The position numbers and the translations under genes are program-made. Source: Gnomoniopsis sp. IMI 355080 (taxonomy: Eukaryota > Ascomycota > Sordariomycetes > Diaporthales > Gnomoniaceae). From it: a stretch of DNA of 64,000 bases. Below, one piece after another: positions 34,656-46,122 of the stretch (the first letter of the stretch is position 1; every line of letters begins with the position of its first letter). Location of the stretch: NCBI GenBank assembly GCA_027946555.1, contig JAPEVC010000051.1, positions 56,001-120,000 on the forward strand. Reading direction: 5' to 3'. The notes under the pieces were generated by a model, which searched no databases, was not told the origin of the DNA, and saw only the letters and a program-made list of their open reading frames with translations.

Positions 34656-34701
<46 letters not shown>

Positions 34702-35669
34702 AGCTGCTTGCACAGTTTCTATCCCCAACTCACAATCCCAAGACCACTTTGGTGGTGCTAGATAGTCCTGTCTAGGTCCCAGGCGTTCATCGATATACAC
34801 TAGGAGCTCAACACCAATACATCTTTGTTTGGACATGTAGGCGCGAATGGTAAACATCCTTGGAATGTATATATTTAAGATGCCGCTGCAGCATGGAACT
34901 CAACACCAAGAGATAAAGAAAAAATCAGCGGGTTGTTTTCGCAAGTGATTTGGCTGGACATCAGCGAAATGTTCACCTTGTAGACAAGATGAATTGTCTT
35001 CAGAGCATGACCAGTCACTTTGCTGCATAGTAAGGTACTTGGAGAGTCAAGCACTCTGAGTATGCCAAGATTAAGTATTACCAACGTAGGCATTTTTTTG
35101 TCCTGTTCAAGCTGGATAACTACATGCCAGTATCTGCTTCTGGAAAAGAAAGATAGCCCACTAGCTCAGATACTCCATATAATGACTCCCAGTGATGCGA
35201 CTGCCCGATCTCCAGCGTCGATGCTGGTGCCAACGCCCAGTCTCTTGTCGTTGGGGGAGTCTAACTATGTAGCACCAACTTAGCCCTCATCCCGCAAACC
35301 TGGTCCGCTTTCATTCCCTCCGTTCTGACTGACGGCTTACTCCGCGACGCAGACACCCGGTCGTCAGGGAGATTGCCTCCAAAGCAAAGTGGGAAGCCAC
35401 CACCAGCTGCATGTGTTCGACGCTCAAGTGGCAAACTCATTCCTGTCGATTGCGAGAACATCCTCGATTTCCAGATCGCTAACGCCGGGGCCACATTACT
35501 GCATCCTCTTTTGCCAAATGCAGCTGCTTAAACCACCCATATGCAAATGCACGATGCGTAATAATTTCACAAACGCAGACCCCCATTCGCCTCTTTTGGT
35601 TAATTCGAAGTCATAGAAACTTTTGTGGTCAAGGCAAAGACTGTGGAAGAGGTGACACGGAAGTCCTTG
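34067..35669. other. Convergent intergenic region with an (AT)n microsatellite
   Basis: 1.6 kb between the convergent cyclin and kinase genes. It holds an (AT)18 tract and a copy of ACCTAGGTAT at 34351-34360. No gene is supported. Confidence 0.55.
34661..34696. repeat. (AT)18 dinucleotide microsatellite
   Basis: A perfect run of 18 AT units, 36 bases, between CTC and GCA. Open frames running through it (Tyr-Ile repeats) are artefacts of the repeat. Confidence 0.97.
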
Positions 35670-38437
35670 TCACATGTCAAAATCCAAGTCATCGTTGGTG
35701 CGTGTCACCTCGCCTGTCTGGTTTGACTTTTGGGGCACGTCATTCAGCTCGTCCCAGTCGTGCTCTCGGTTCCGATCAACGTCCATCTCGTCGTCAGCAA
35801 TGGCTCGGTCTCTCATGTGGTCGTCCAGCGCACTCTCGTCGACAAAGGTGAAACCCTGGAAGTTTGCTTGCACTGAAGGTGACAAGGGCGTCGAAGTTGC
35901 AAAACCCCTCGCTAAGGCCGCTGCTCGTTCGTTAAGTGATCCGTTTTGGTTCAACGCGTTTGTGAACTCCGGGTCGAAATAGGAAACGTCTGTATCAGAC
36001 TTCAATGTGGGCTTGAATGGCGGGGTGATCAGCTTCTTTGACAAAGCATCCCAATCGATGTCGTTGAAGAAGGGGTGTCGCTTCAACTCCTCCGCGTCAT
36101 CGTTGGCACCCAGACGGTGCTTCGCATTCCTATTCAACAGACCCTTGACGAAGTTGCGGCCCTCAAGAGACAACGTCTCTCTTGGAAATCTAACCTTTCC
36201 AAATGCGATGTTCTTGTACATTTGCTGTGTGTCCTCCGCGTAGAATGGACTCCAGCCGCAGCACATTTCGAAAACGAGTACGCCCAAAGACCAAAAGTCT
36301 ACCATCTTGGTGTAACCTGCCTCATCAAGCAAAACCTCTGGTGCCAGATACTCAGTGGTGCCACAGAAAGTATTTGTTGTGTCATTCTTTGTCAGATTTG
36401 CCTTCGATAACCCGAAGTCACACAGCGCGATGTGGCCATTGGCGTCCAGAAGGATGTTCTCCGGCTTCAGGTCCCGGTATACGATATCGTTCTTGTGCAG
36501 GTGCTCAATGGCGAGGATAAGCTCTGCGATATAGAACTTAGCCCTCTTCTCATTGAAGCGCCCCTCTTTCTGAAGATGCCAAAATAGTTCTCCTCCGGAC
36601 ATGTAATCCGTCACGAGGTACAGGTCCGAGGGTGTCTGAAACGAAAACTTAAGCCCGACAATGAAGGGAGACTCAGATGTAGCAGTCCGCACTAGGATGT
36701 TTCTCTCGCCAACTGTGTGTGCCACCTCTTTCTTTTGCACAATGACCTTTTTGGACAGTACTTTCATAGCGTAAATCCGTCCGGTGTCTTTCTTTCTCAC
36801 TTGGTAGACTTGGCCAAACGTGCCTTTTCCAATAAGTCGCAGAATTTGAAAGTCTTCAGGACCGAAGTGTCGGCGTTCGCTTCGTTGGTATAGGGCTTCG
36901 ACATATATCTCGCCTGTCGGAGCGTTCTCTTCCATAGTATCAGCGTGGCCTTTCAGCGGGAACCAGCCTCGGACAGGTTCCTGGCTTTCCGACCTCTGCG
37001 CTTCGAAATCGACGTGCCCTAGAAAATCCTCGCCTTTGACGCCATGGTCATAGATGGATATATCCACAAGCATTTCTTTGTCGACGACATCGCTACATCC
37101 ACGTTAGCTTTCACCGTTCAGACACTTTCAAATCTGGCCGTGATTACTTACAACACAGCCTCGGCATCCCACCTCGGATTAGTAAAAGATCTGCGCTGGG
37201 TCCGGTTGCGAAAGCTGTTGAATTCTCCAATGCTGGTATTACTGCTTTGGCGACTTCTCATGGGGATAGCCATGGGAGTCCGGCCTGAGTCGCTTCCTTG
37301 TCGTTGGATGGGTACACCTCCCATGGCCACATTGGCAACGGCACTATCATCCTCTTCCTCCTCATCCCGGGGGCCATGTGATATCAGCTCACTCCTCTGA
37401 AACACCGCGACCACGTAAGGGGCGCGACACTTCTTCAATCCTCTCCCTTCACTAATTTTGATTGTGAGCTTGCCCTTGGCAGCTGGTGCCGACATTGCTG
37501 TGGCGGAACTCGTTGGGGTCTGCGTCCCCGTCGCGCTAGAGGCGTCGTTGCCGGTAGTCCGCTCGTCTTGACCATCGTTTCGGGCGGGTTGGGCGGACGA
37601 AAGTGTTCGGTTGGGGGTTGACTGGCCGCTCTTTGAAGCCGCCGCAAGTGTTAGCTCCTTCAGCCGACGAACAGAAGCACGAACTTCAGAAACAGGCTCC
37701 TCCTCAATAGAAGTGGGAAGTTCATGAATTGGAGAGTTTTGTGAAGTGGATACTCTGCGGCTGCCAGGGTTCGAGAAATGAGAGGCATGGACGCTAGATT
37801 CAGCGACCAGTGCGGAGGTCACTGGCGCAAGCGCTGAAGGCCTGCGACTGGTCAGGCCTGCGAGGTCTGTGACGCTCATCTTGCGACCGTTCGGTGTAAG
37901 CGCAGAAGCAGCTACCCCATGCCTCACCCCTTCGCCGCCACTCTCGCCCACGTTGGCCCCGCGTAAGGAGGAACGCGATGATGCAGGTGGAGTAGGATAC
38001 GGGTGAATTTGACCACCTTCAGGAGGTGGTTTGTCTTCTAAAGTCGCTTCCACCTTCTCATGGGGAAGAAGAGGCGGGCCTTGGTCTTCAGAAACAGAGG
38101 AATCGCGGGAGGCAGGCTCAGGGGGGCTGGGTAGCGGTTGTGAAGAAGGGGAAGACTCGTGCTGCTGTTCCTGGTCTGACTTCTGCGACTGAGGCGCAGT
38201 GGAAGGAGACTCAGTGACAGGTTCGGAGGGCGCAGAAAAGGTGCCTGACCACAAACGCTGAAAAGAGCTTGGACGAACCTGGCCGAAGTAGCTCATGATG
38301 CCCGGCAGCCTCTTATCTTGAGGGTCTGGCTCTGGGGTAGCGAAACCGGACCTAGGTGTGTCGTTTCCACTCTGATCTGTGTTTTCCTCGGTGTCTGCCG
38401 TGGCAGTCCTGCTGCGCTCGTTAATTTGCTTTTCCAT
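35670..38437 (-). CDS. sch9: AGC-family protein kinase Sch9 (C2 domain plus kinase)
   Basis: Two exons on the minus strand, 37152-38437 and 35670-37092, give 902 residues. A Ser/Pro-rich N-terminal third is followed by a C2 domain (about 320-460), which the 59-base intron splits at VFDVVDKEML. The kinase domain starts near residue 510 with IGKGTFGQVY, ATP-binding Lys near 539 (YAMK), catalytic YRDLKPEN, DFG in CDFGLSK and activation loop TFCGTTEYLAPE. The C-terminal extension has a turn motif with TPLSP and a hydrophobic motif FQGFTF with Thr near 844. C2 plus AGC kinase plus these motifs identify Sch9, which in yeast is phosphorylated by TORC1 at the hydrophobic motif and by Pkh/PDK1 in the loop and controls growth, ribosome production and stress resistance. 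The tail beyond the motif is acidic. Confidence 0.93.
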
Positions 38438-39937
38438 GACAGTCTAGCGCGGTGTGCAGGCCGAGCGAATGGGGTAAATGTGAAAGTTAAGGTGATGAAA
38501 CGGCAGAACTGGAGGACAGCTTGTACACAGGGCAAAGAAAGCTTGTGATGACGATTTTCGCGCAGAATCGGGTCGGGGTTTAAAACAACTGGAAATAAAT
38601 GGAGCCCCCAATAATTGCTAAGCACTTGATTGAGGGGTGGTCTATGACATCGCGACCAAGCAAAATTGGGGAAACCTTTTTTGGGTTCCGGAGCAGTGCT
38701 ATCTTGGTAAAGGCTGGGACACTTTCAAAGCTCCAGACTTGATAGCAGAGGTTGGCATTGCATTGCATAGGGTAGTCTCACTGCTGGACTGGCTCACTTG
38801 AGAGCAGGGCTTAATTCGAATTGCAGGAGAACAATGCAAAACATGCCCTGCAAGAGAGGCCAAAAGGCGCCCAGTAGCATGCTCGACATCTGAAATTTTT
38901 TCGGTCGATGTTCCCAGTTGTAAAAACCAGCATCCTTGACGCTCAGCCCACTTGGTCTGCCAGTCCTGCTGCTTACAGGTCGGGGGGCAATTGCCTGTGA
39001 CAGTACAGCATAGATGTGGGGGTAGACTTTCTGCCGGGGTTGTGGGACAGCGGGGTGGACGTATTGATTGAAACAAGCTCCGGCTCTTTCAGCGAGTCAT
39101 TTTCGGGTGAAATCGTCAAAGTCAGCCCAGCTTGGGCCCAAGTACTGTGACGACCCCAGTACCACAGGGCCTCCACATAGCAAAATCCAGTCAGACCTGG
39201 AAAGCTGCCGCTAAGGTCCGGATTGGAGACAAGGCAACGATGGAGTGCAGCCTGACAGCTCAGATGATAGGTGTAGTAGAGTGCTGCTCCTGAGACGTGC
39301 TTCGGGAACTCCGTATGCACTTCACGAGATGCAGGAAGATAGGCCGTTTATTACTTCTTGACGAGACGCGCCGTAAGGAAATACCACGCCATTCTAAGCG
39401 CGGCAGCCGGGACGACTCTTTGACAATATTGCCGAGTCAGGAGGGAGGGGTTCGCAATAGCGGCCGCTTCTGTCGATGCATCGACTTCGAGAGGTGATGG
39501 CGGGAGAAATCGAGTATTGGTGTACATGCAATTGTCTCCGAAGGCGCTGTAAGAGCCGCAGGGATCTCAAGTGCTCGTCCGATATTTAGGGGAGGGTAGC
39601 CCCCACGACGTGAACAAGCAGGAGTGTCCTGGGCAGAGGTGGGTATGGTGACAGCAGGCTATGCCAACAACTATCAGACACAATGCATGTCACTGACGCT
39701 TGGGCTTTGCAAGCACCTGCGAAGCGATCTGCAGAGGGGGTCTATTTCCGCGCAGCCGCAGCCCATGAGCAGCAGCCAGCCTTGTCGGACTGCATCGAGA
39801 AATCTGAGTGGGTCGTCCAAAGGCCTATCCAATCAAGCCAGCAGGAATGACGTCCGTCCTGCGAGATCCAGTAGAAGCAAGCAGAGCTAATAAGACAACA
39901 GACACACTGGTGACTATTGTGCGCAAAGAAGGATGTT
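38438..39937. other. Intergenic region upstream of sch9
   Basis: 1.5 kb with no supported gene. The kinase promoter and 5' leader should lie in the part nearest 38437. Open frames (for example 38293-38625 and 38699-39076, minus) show no domain. Confidence 0.5.
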
Positions 39938-40271
39938 CTAGAAGACGACCGTGCGAAGTGCATCTGGAACGGTGGGCCCAAGGAATTGGGGGCTGCTTGC
40001 GTGGCCAGCGAGACGGGGAGGTGAAAAGAATCGTGGGCAAGAGAAGGCAGGGTAGACCCATCTGTACAGCTGAAAAGCCAGAACACGTAGATTGGGGTAG
40101 GGGGGATTGCGGGAGACGCCTCGCGCAATGTGACGGTCCCGGTGGTAGTTGATGAGGGCTGAAAACAGAGAGATACACATACCTATACATCATCTTCTGG
40201 GTTGCTCTTCTCAGCAGATCAAAATGACCGCCGGAAGAGGACTCAGGCGGAGGGTGGTTGCTGCTCGACAT
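39938..40271 (-). CDS. Possible short spliced gene, 70 residues, unknown
   Basis: Tentative model on the minus strand: exon 1 40183-40271, exon 2 39938-40061. The first exon gives MSSSNHPPPESSSGGHFDLL and then RRATQKMMY, ending at a good donor (AG|GTATGT). Exon 2, after an acceptor ending ACAG, continues RWVYPAFSCPRFFSP and stops after VVF. Support comes from the CT-rich, leader-like sequence before the ATG at 40271 and the strong donor. The acceptor choice is not certain: an AG eight bases earlier gives a different frame and a longer Cys-rich tail. I do not recognise the product; a small mitochondrial or membrane-linked protein is conceivable but unproven. Confidence 0.3.
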
Positions 40272-43200
40272 CTTCGTAGGTATGAAGGTGTCAGTCGCAC
40301 GTAGTCGTGATGCTGTTAGTCCGTTAACTGATGACGATGGTGGTGGGGCACTGGAGCTGGGCCCGGGTCCAGATGGAGTCCAGATGGGAGATATTTGTAG
40401 GCGATGCGATTGTGATGAAGCGCCTCTCGGTGTCAGCGACCGCAGCTGTCCGTGGGGCTGTCGGGTCGAGTCTTTTGATGTGGTATCGGCGTCGCCTGTC
40501 GACAATCGAAGTCGACGAGGGCACTGGAACTGAGCCGGATATACCGGCCTAGGCGGTGCGTTGCGTGTGAGAGTGAGAATGTCTGAGCTGAGGTCAGAGC
40601 AGAGACAGGTATCGTAATCTGCAATCCTGGGGATTGGGGAGGGTGGCGAGGGAATTTGCGATAGGTGCAGGTGGGTCTTTTTTACACCCTGCACCCAGGT
40701 GGAAGTACCTCGGAGTCACAACGCCCCACCAACTGGAGAGCGCGCAAGACCAAGAAGAAAGCTCCGCCTCGACGACTGGACTAAAGAGTACGCGGCTCAA
40801 GATTAGATGTTTCGGGCGCTTTCGACGGGGTTTGGAACTGGCGATTAATCGTGCCGATTCCAGTCTCTTCTGTTGGACACAGGCTGATAGGATGGTTTGG
40901 GAAAGGTTGCTGAAGGTTGATGGTAAAGAACGAGCAAATGACAAGTCTCGAACGCAGCAGGGTACTGTACCTCTGTATGTGGTAGGGGGTCACGCTGGAG
41001 GGTTTGGGGCCTGCCCTGTTCTGTTCTAGCCAAGCCGAGAGCCCTGAACCCTAACCCTAGGAGCTTGTTTGGCACTTCGAGGCCCTCAATCTCCAAAGTT
41101 CTTTGATATCATGCATGTGCCTCTCTGATTACAATCACAGGCATTCATCCTCCTTGTTTCCCACTACCAAATGCCAGAAAGTATGGCATTATGGCCCCCA
41201 GACCGGTATGTATGGCTCGTTGCCCAAGAACTGCCGTCGGAAACACCGTGGCGTGCAGCTCCTGGCATATCTGGGTCGCAGTCTAGACTGTCGGACACAT
41301 TCGGTCCCCATACAACTGGAATTCGATCTGCCGTGCGTCTCGCCAGTTCTATTTTGGACGGCCTCCTTGCATCTAGACAACCCCAGCTACCGAACGTTCG
41401 AATTGCGACGGGCGTACCTATGGTACGTCTGCATGTAGTCCTCATGTGCGGTGTACGCAACATGACTATTATGTCTAGCTCGCAGTCCGTGCCTGCGTCC
41501 ATTCGTAAAATAGGTCCAGTCCATTGGCATCCTTTCCCCCGTGATGGACGCCCCAATGGCACCGAACAGCCACACCCGTCTCATCCCTGGACTATGGAAT
41601 GCATGTACTACAGTATCTGCTCGTGGCCACACGAAGATCGGACCTGTAGACGAGCAGGCGAGCGTGGCGAGCCAGTCACCGGGCCGCTGGTGTTGCACAA
41701 AGTTGCGGCACAATCTTGCATTTGCATGGACGCCACAGGTGCTCAAAACTTGTTAACCGGTGGGCGGACTTTTCCAAATTCGTTTCTACACCTTGCCTAG
41801 GTACGCCTCTGCCAGACCGCTTACCCCGTAATGGCTGTCTATGCAAGCCAGCAAGGGGTCCTTGATAGCGCCCGGAAATTTGTCCTTAATTGCTTTTACA
41901 AGTTTGGGGGTTTTGCGTTGTGGCCTTTTTACATAGTCTCCATCGTCTTTCTGGAAAGGTTCGCGAGACTATAACTTCTCAAGCGATATCTAACGCCATC
42001 ACATAGGCTCCCATCCCCATTGCAAAGCATACCTGAAAGCCTCGGAACCAACCATCCAATGATTGTTAGTCTACGCAAAAGGGATTAACTATCGTCCCAA
42101 AATGCGGTCAACTCGTAGCCTCGGCTGGGTTCCGATCCTGGCCTCGAAGCAGTAGATTTCCACGTCGGCAATCGATTGGCCTGTCTGCCTGTGCAACCTT
42201 GAACCCTCTCAGCAAGAGATACCACGCCACGGTCTCGTCAGCCCCTTGTATCCGTTCGGCCGCTGTGCTCAAATGCCGTACCATTTGATTGAATATCTTC
42301 TCGGCCTGCATGACGGTCTTCTGACAAAAATTTGAGATTCTCTACCAGACCACTAATATCGACGTCGCGCCACTTCCAGCGGTGCACGACCCGATCCCAA
42401 CGCTCGGCACTGCTTTCTTATTGTCAATCCACCGAGGCGACAACACACTCCATTGTGTGGTTGCAATTCAACCTCTATTTCTCAGGAACACCCTATTGTT
42501 GGCGCGAATTAAAATGGTCGGGAGGTTCCCGAACGGGGAGATCCCTCTTGGGACTCAGCGTGTGCGTCTCAGCAGCGCGTCGATCCCCAGGTTTTGCCTG
42601 TGCTCACATCCCGGACATTATAACACAACAGACACAGCGGTTGTACAGCGGTACCTCCTGTGCTAAATCAACAGTGGTCACATTCTATAGCACAGCAGAA
42701 CCAAGGACAAAGGATACACCGGTAGGCACCCGCTCGCCCACAACTCTCCGATTGATTGGGGTATCTATTTAGGATAGAGTTCGCCATGTGCCGCATTCGA
42801 TGATCGTGAACCAATCTAAAAGGCCTTCCCAACAATTAGGAATTTTTTGAGGATATTACCAGTTGAATCCACGGACACTTCGATGTATAAGCCAAGACCT
42901 GGAAACAGTGTTCAACGTCCCCAAGCCTCGTACCTAGGTACGGGATAACACGGGTACGACCACGTTTCTATGCCTGACATCCAGATTAGATCGTCCAAGG
43001 GTAAAATTGCCCTTCCATGCCCCAATTTGCCCAAACGCTAAGGATCGGGTGGCTTCTTCCCCGGACCGATTGGGTTTGTACTTGTCAGCCTGTCATCGCC
43101 CACAGCTCTCTTGAAACAGTCTCATATGACTCGTCCCAATGGGTCCGAGTATATGAATTGAGTAAGGTCTTTGAATGGACGGTGAACAAGGAAGCATCCA

Positions 43201-45099
43201 GATCAGCCTCTATTTATACCCAACCAGCCAGTCGGCCAATCTGTTAAGCTAGGCTTGTTCTGGGGGGTAACCATGCGTGTCAGCGCAACGAGCCTTATCT
43301 GTGAGTTTTCTTTGCTACAAAAATGTTCTCCGGGTCTACCTAGCCCTGGAGGCCAACCTAGTCCTGAAAAGCATGCCCGTCAGGAGCTATCCAAGACCGT
43401 TTGTAAATGCGGAACAGTCAATAGTTCGCCGTCCCGTTGCGTTCCACTTGAGTCCTAGTCAAATGGGAGGGAGGGGATTCTCGACCACCATCTATTTGAA
43501 TGGAAACGCACCTTTGAGACGACATCCAAGCTCGAAAATAGCTTCGTTTGGGGGCTTGCTGCATTATGCTTTCGGTATAGGCCTTGACCCGGATTGAACG
43601 GCCAAGTGACTGACTAGGTAGCCAATAACCACTACTCAGGCAAGGCGGTGATGAAACTCGCTATTGATAGTACAGGCTTGCAAGTTAGAGACTGAGAAGC
43701 CCATCGTCCTTGGCCTCAACAAGCCAGAGCTTCCGTGTCTAAAAGGAACGTATAGAAGCTTCTTCCTAGTAGCAATATGCAGGCCGTGCCGCAATAGCTT
43801 GATATCTCAGACTATAATGCTTTAAAAAGCTCCGTAAATCGGGATGCACTGCAGGAGGAGGATTTCATGTACAAATCTACGACGGGACAAGGCACGATGA
43901 GGGTCCAGATACTCAAAGTACCTATGCAGTCAGTCGCGCCATCACAAGGCATGGAGGTCTTCAAATGGGAAATACATTCTCAACGCTTACTTGGGCCTAC
44001 ACAACAAGCATTCTTTCTATGAATAATGTGACTGAAAGAGCCAACGAAACAGTGGCCAAAATTATTCTCATTGATTGAGGTCTTCTCTTACTGTTGAGCT
44101 AGGCAATCGTCATCATTGCATTTTCAAGACAGCCTTAAATAGAAGTCTTTGTCAACTTTATGTCCTGAATGCGCAATCTGTTGCTGCAGCATATTGACCT
44201 TTGTCTCGGGGAGGGAGAGGGAGGTGACACAGAAAGTTCGCGAAAGCGACGCTGGTGTCTGTTATATAATTAGCATGATGCCTTGAAAGGTGTCGACCTT
44301 GCGTCCATGTAAACGTTGGTATTATGTAGCAACCTAGGCATATAGCCGGTGAGAATCGTAACTAATAGATCTCAACTTAAAGTCATCGTACTTGCCGTTG
44401 GAAACCCTTGACAACGTACGTCAGGAGACTCCCTCACGTTATCGCAATCTGCAACATCAAATGGCAAGTGACAATGCCCAGATCAGTGTCTAAGGAAGTA
44501 TGGGAAACTCGAAATTGGTGCTGGCAATGACCACAACATGGCCGTGACTTCGACGAGGTTGGGCTGAATGGTTTCATGTATAGTTGGTATGGTTTTCAAA
44601 ACCGTTGCTATTGACTGATCAAATGTGCTATTGACCTCATGATATCCGAAGACTTTGATGCAACTGATATGCTACGCTAACAACCTATAGGTTAAAAGTA
44701 TATTTGCGTCGAGATCAAAAGGCGGATTTTACCTAAATATGGAAGTGGCCACAAGACGACCTATTCTTTCTGGAAGACAGACGGGTTCATGGAAGCAAGT
44801 TCCTGAGGTGAAGCAACCATGCCGATAAAGGCATTATGTGAGATGGCGGATGGCTACGCCTCAATCAGTCAGGGCAGAACGGTAGGAAACGAGGAATGCG
44901 AAAAGGGAGGCTACATATAGAGTGCGCAACGGGAAGGGGCACCAGGTCAGGTAACGAGATGCTACGATGCCAGGGAATACAAAATAACTCAAGCATCAAC
45001 ACTCATCCTGAAGGTTTTGAGAAATTCACTTCGAATTAACAACTTGGGGGATTTGCAGTCGCAAATCAGGAGCAGCATAGTAACTCTACCGTCAAGAAT
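40272..45099. other. 4.8 kb gene-poor interval
   Basis: No gene I can support in nearly 5 kb, the longest such stretch in the window. It contains two telomere-like units (CCCTAACCCTAG, 41049-41060), copies of the TACCTAGGTA motif (near 41796 and 42931-42940), and a frame at 42108-42417 (minus) that looks weakly protein-like but is broken. The sequence is not strongly AT-rich, so classic repeat-induced point mutation is not evident by eye. A plus-strand frame at 41171-41800 shows no domain. Confidence 0.55.
42929..42942. repeat. Perfect 14-base palindrome CGTACCTAGGTACG
   Basis: This is the most symmetrical member of the recurrent intergenic motif family built on TACCTAGGTA. It is identical on both strands and lies in the gene-poor interval. 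Confidence 0.8.
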
Positions 45100-46122
45100 T
45101 TACAAGAGGGAGTCATGGCGCTTGAACCGCAGACACAGAGATTCCCATTTTCCCTGGTGATGCAGCATGCTGTCCCTGGCCTTCTTCCATCGTCCCTCAT
45201 CGAAGCTCTCCATCGCAGCCTCGATGGCTTCCATGAACTCGCCCCTCAAAAATTCTCGCAGCCAACATCGTACCCACGGGGACCGCAACTCCTCCGAGAA
45301 CAGGCCAACGCAAAACTCCTCCTTCTTGTCGAGTCCCGCGAAAAATGGCACCACCGAGGAACTGGCATAATTGAAAAGCCAAAATTCCTTGATTGCCTCG
45401 TACTTGGCAATCTCTTTTTGCAGTTTCTGCTCCGCCCAAAGACCGGCCCACTTCACATGCTTCGAACTGTGTCCCAAGTGCAGTGACTTTTGGATGTCGT
45501 CGGCGGGTGCGATGGGGAAGCAGACGTACTCCCAAGCATCGGTCCAAGGGTTCTTCACCTGCGTGTAACGGTATGTGAGCTTCGTGGTGACCAGACGTGG
45601 GTACTGGCCGAGGTTGAGCTTCTCCTCGTCCCACAGGCGCTTTGAGTCGATCTTGCAGTTCAGGGGACGGAGAGGATCAATTTCGGGTAGTTCTTCGAAG
45701 GCAAACGCGGGCGGCTCTTTCTTCTTGGCTTCGTTCAATAAGGTTTTGGCCGCCATCTGGTTCTGCAGCAAATGATCGCGGACATCGCCTCTACAATTTG
45801 CCACGGATTTAGGGCGAGAAAGACGGATGGTGACCTTCTTTTTAGGAGACGAGGCTATCGCATCTTCCGGGGCTCGCTTTTTGGACAGGAAAGTTGATTT
45901 GGCCGTGACGAAGCTGTGGGGAGGAGAAGGATAACCTTGCTCGGCGGAGGTGGTCTTTTGAGGTGTGTGCAGGGCAGAAGCAGCGACCTTTAGCAGCGCT
46001 TGCTCCTTGGGCATTTGGAAGAGCTCCTGAGCCTTCAGGGTGTCTCCTACTGGCTCAGGGTATTCGTCGTGCATGGTAAGATGCTCGCCGTTGTTGGCAT
46101 CATCCTGCTTAAACGGAGGCAT
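45100..46122 (-). CDS. Hypothetical protein with nuclear-type basic motif
   Basis: A single frame; starting at the ATG at 46122 (MPPFKQDDANNGEH, context GTCAAGATG) gives 340 residues. An in-frame ATG at 46248 would add 42 residues, but those read like leader sequence. The N-terminal third is polar with a basic cluster, SPKKKVTIRLSRPKS, that could be a nuclear localisation signal. The C-terminal two thirds look folded: LWDEEKLNLGQYPRLVTTKL, NPWTDAWEYVCFPIAP, VKWAGLWAEQKLQKEIAKYE and a helical end with Trp-rich segments (SPWVRCWLREFLRGEFMEAI). I recognise no family. The ordered, aromatic-rich C-terminus strongly suggests a real, conserved fungal protein. Confidence 0.75.
   Translation of the reverse strand: MPPFKQDDANNGEHLTMHDEYPEPVGDTLKAQELFQMPKEQALLKVAASALHTPQKTTSAEQGYPSPPHSFVTAKSTFLSKKRAPEDAIASSPKKKVTIRLSRPKSVANCRGDVRDHLLQNQMAAKTLLNEAKKKEPPAFAFEELPEIDPLRPLNCKIDSKRLWDEEKLNLGQYPRLVTTKLTYRYTQVKNPWTDAWEYVCFPIAPADDIQKSLHLGHSSKHVKWAGLWAEQKLQKEIAKYEAIKEFWLFNYASSSVVPFFAGLDKKEEFCVGLFSEELRSPWVRCWLREFLRGEFMEAIEAAMESFDEGRWKKARDSMLHHQGKWESLCLRFKRHDSLL

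Noticed and set aside
38293..38625. 110-codon frame overlapping the sch9 start as a regulatory upstream ORF
   Set aside because: It is only relevant if the mRNA starts beyond 38625, which the sequence cannot show.
39825..40694. 289-residue minus-strand frame as one protein
   Set aside because: Its first 140 residues look like translated leader sequence; only the part from the internal Met at 40271 is kept as a weak small-gene model.
41171..41800. 209-residue plus-strand frame
   Set aside because: No domain, no leader-like sequence and an antisense frame of similar length; composition is not coding-like.
42000..45000. Transposon damaged by repeat-induced point mutation
   Set aside because: The stretch is not markedly AT-rich and has no transposase or reverse-transcriptase remnants visible in any frame; a TpA/ApT index could test this.
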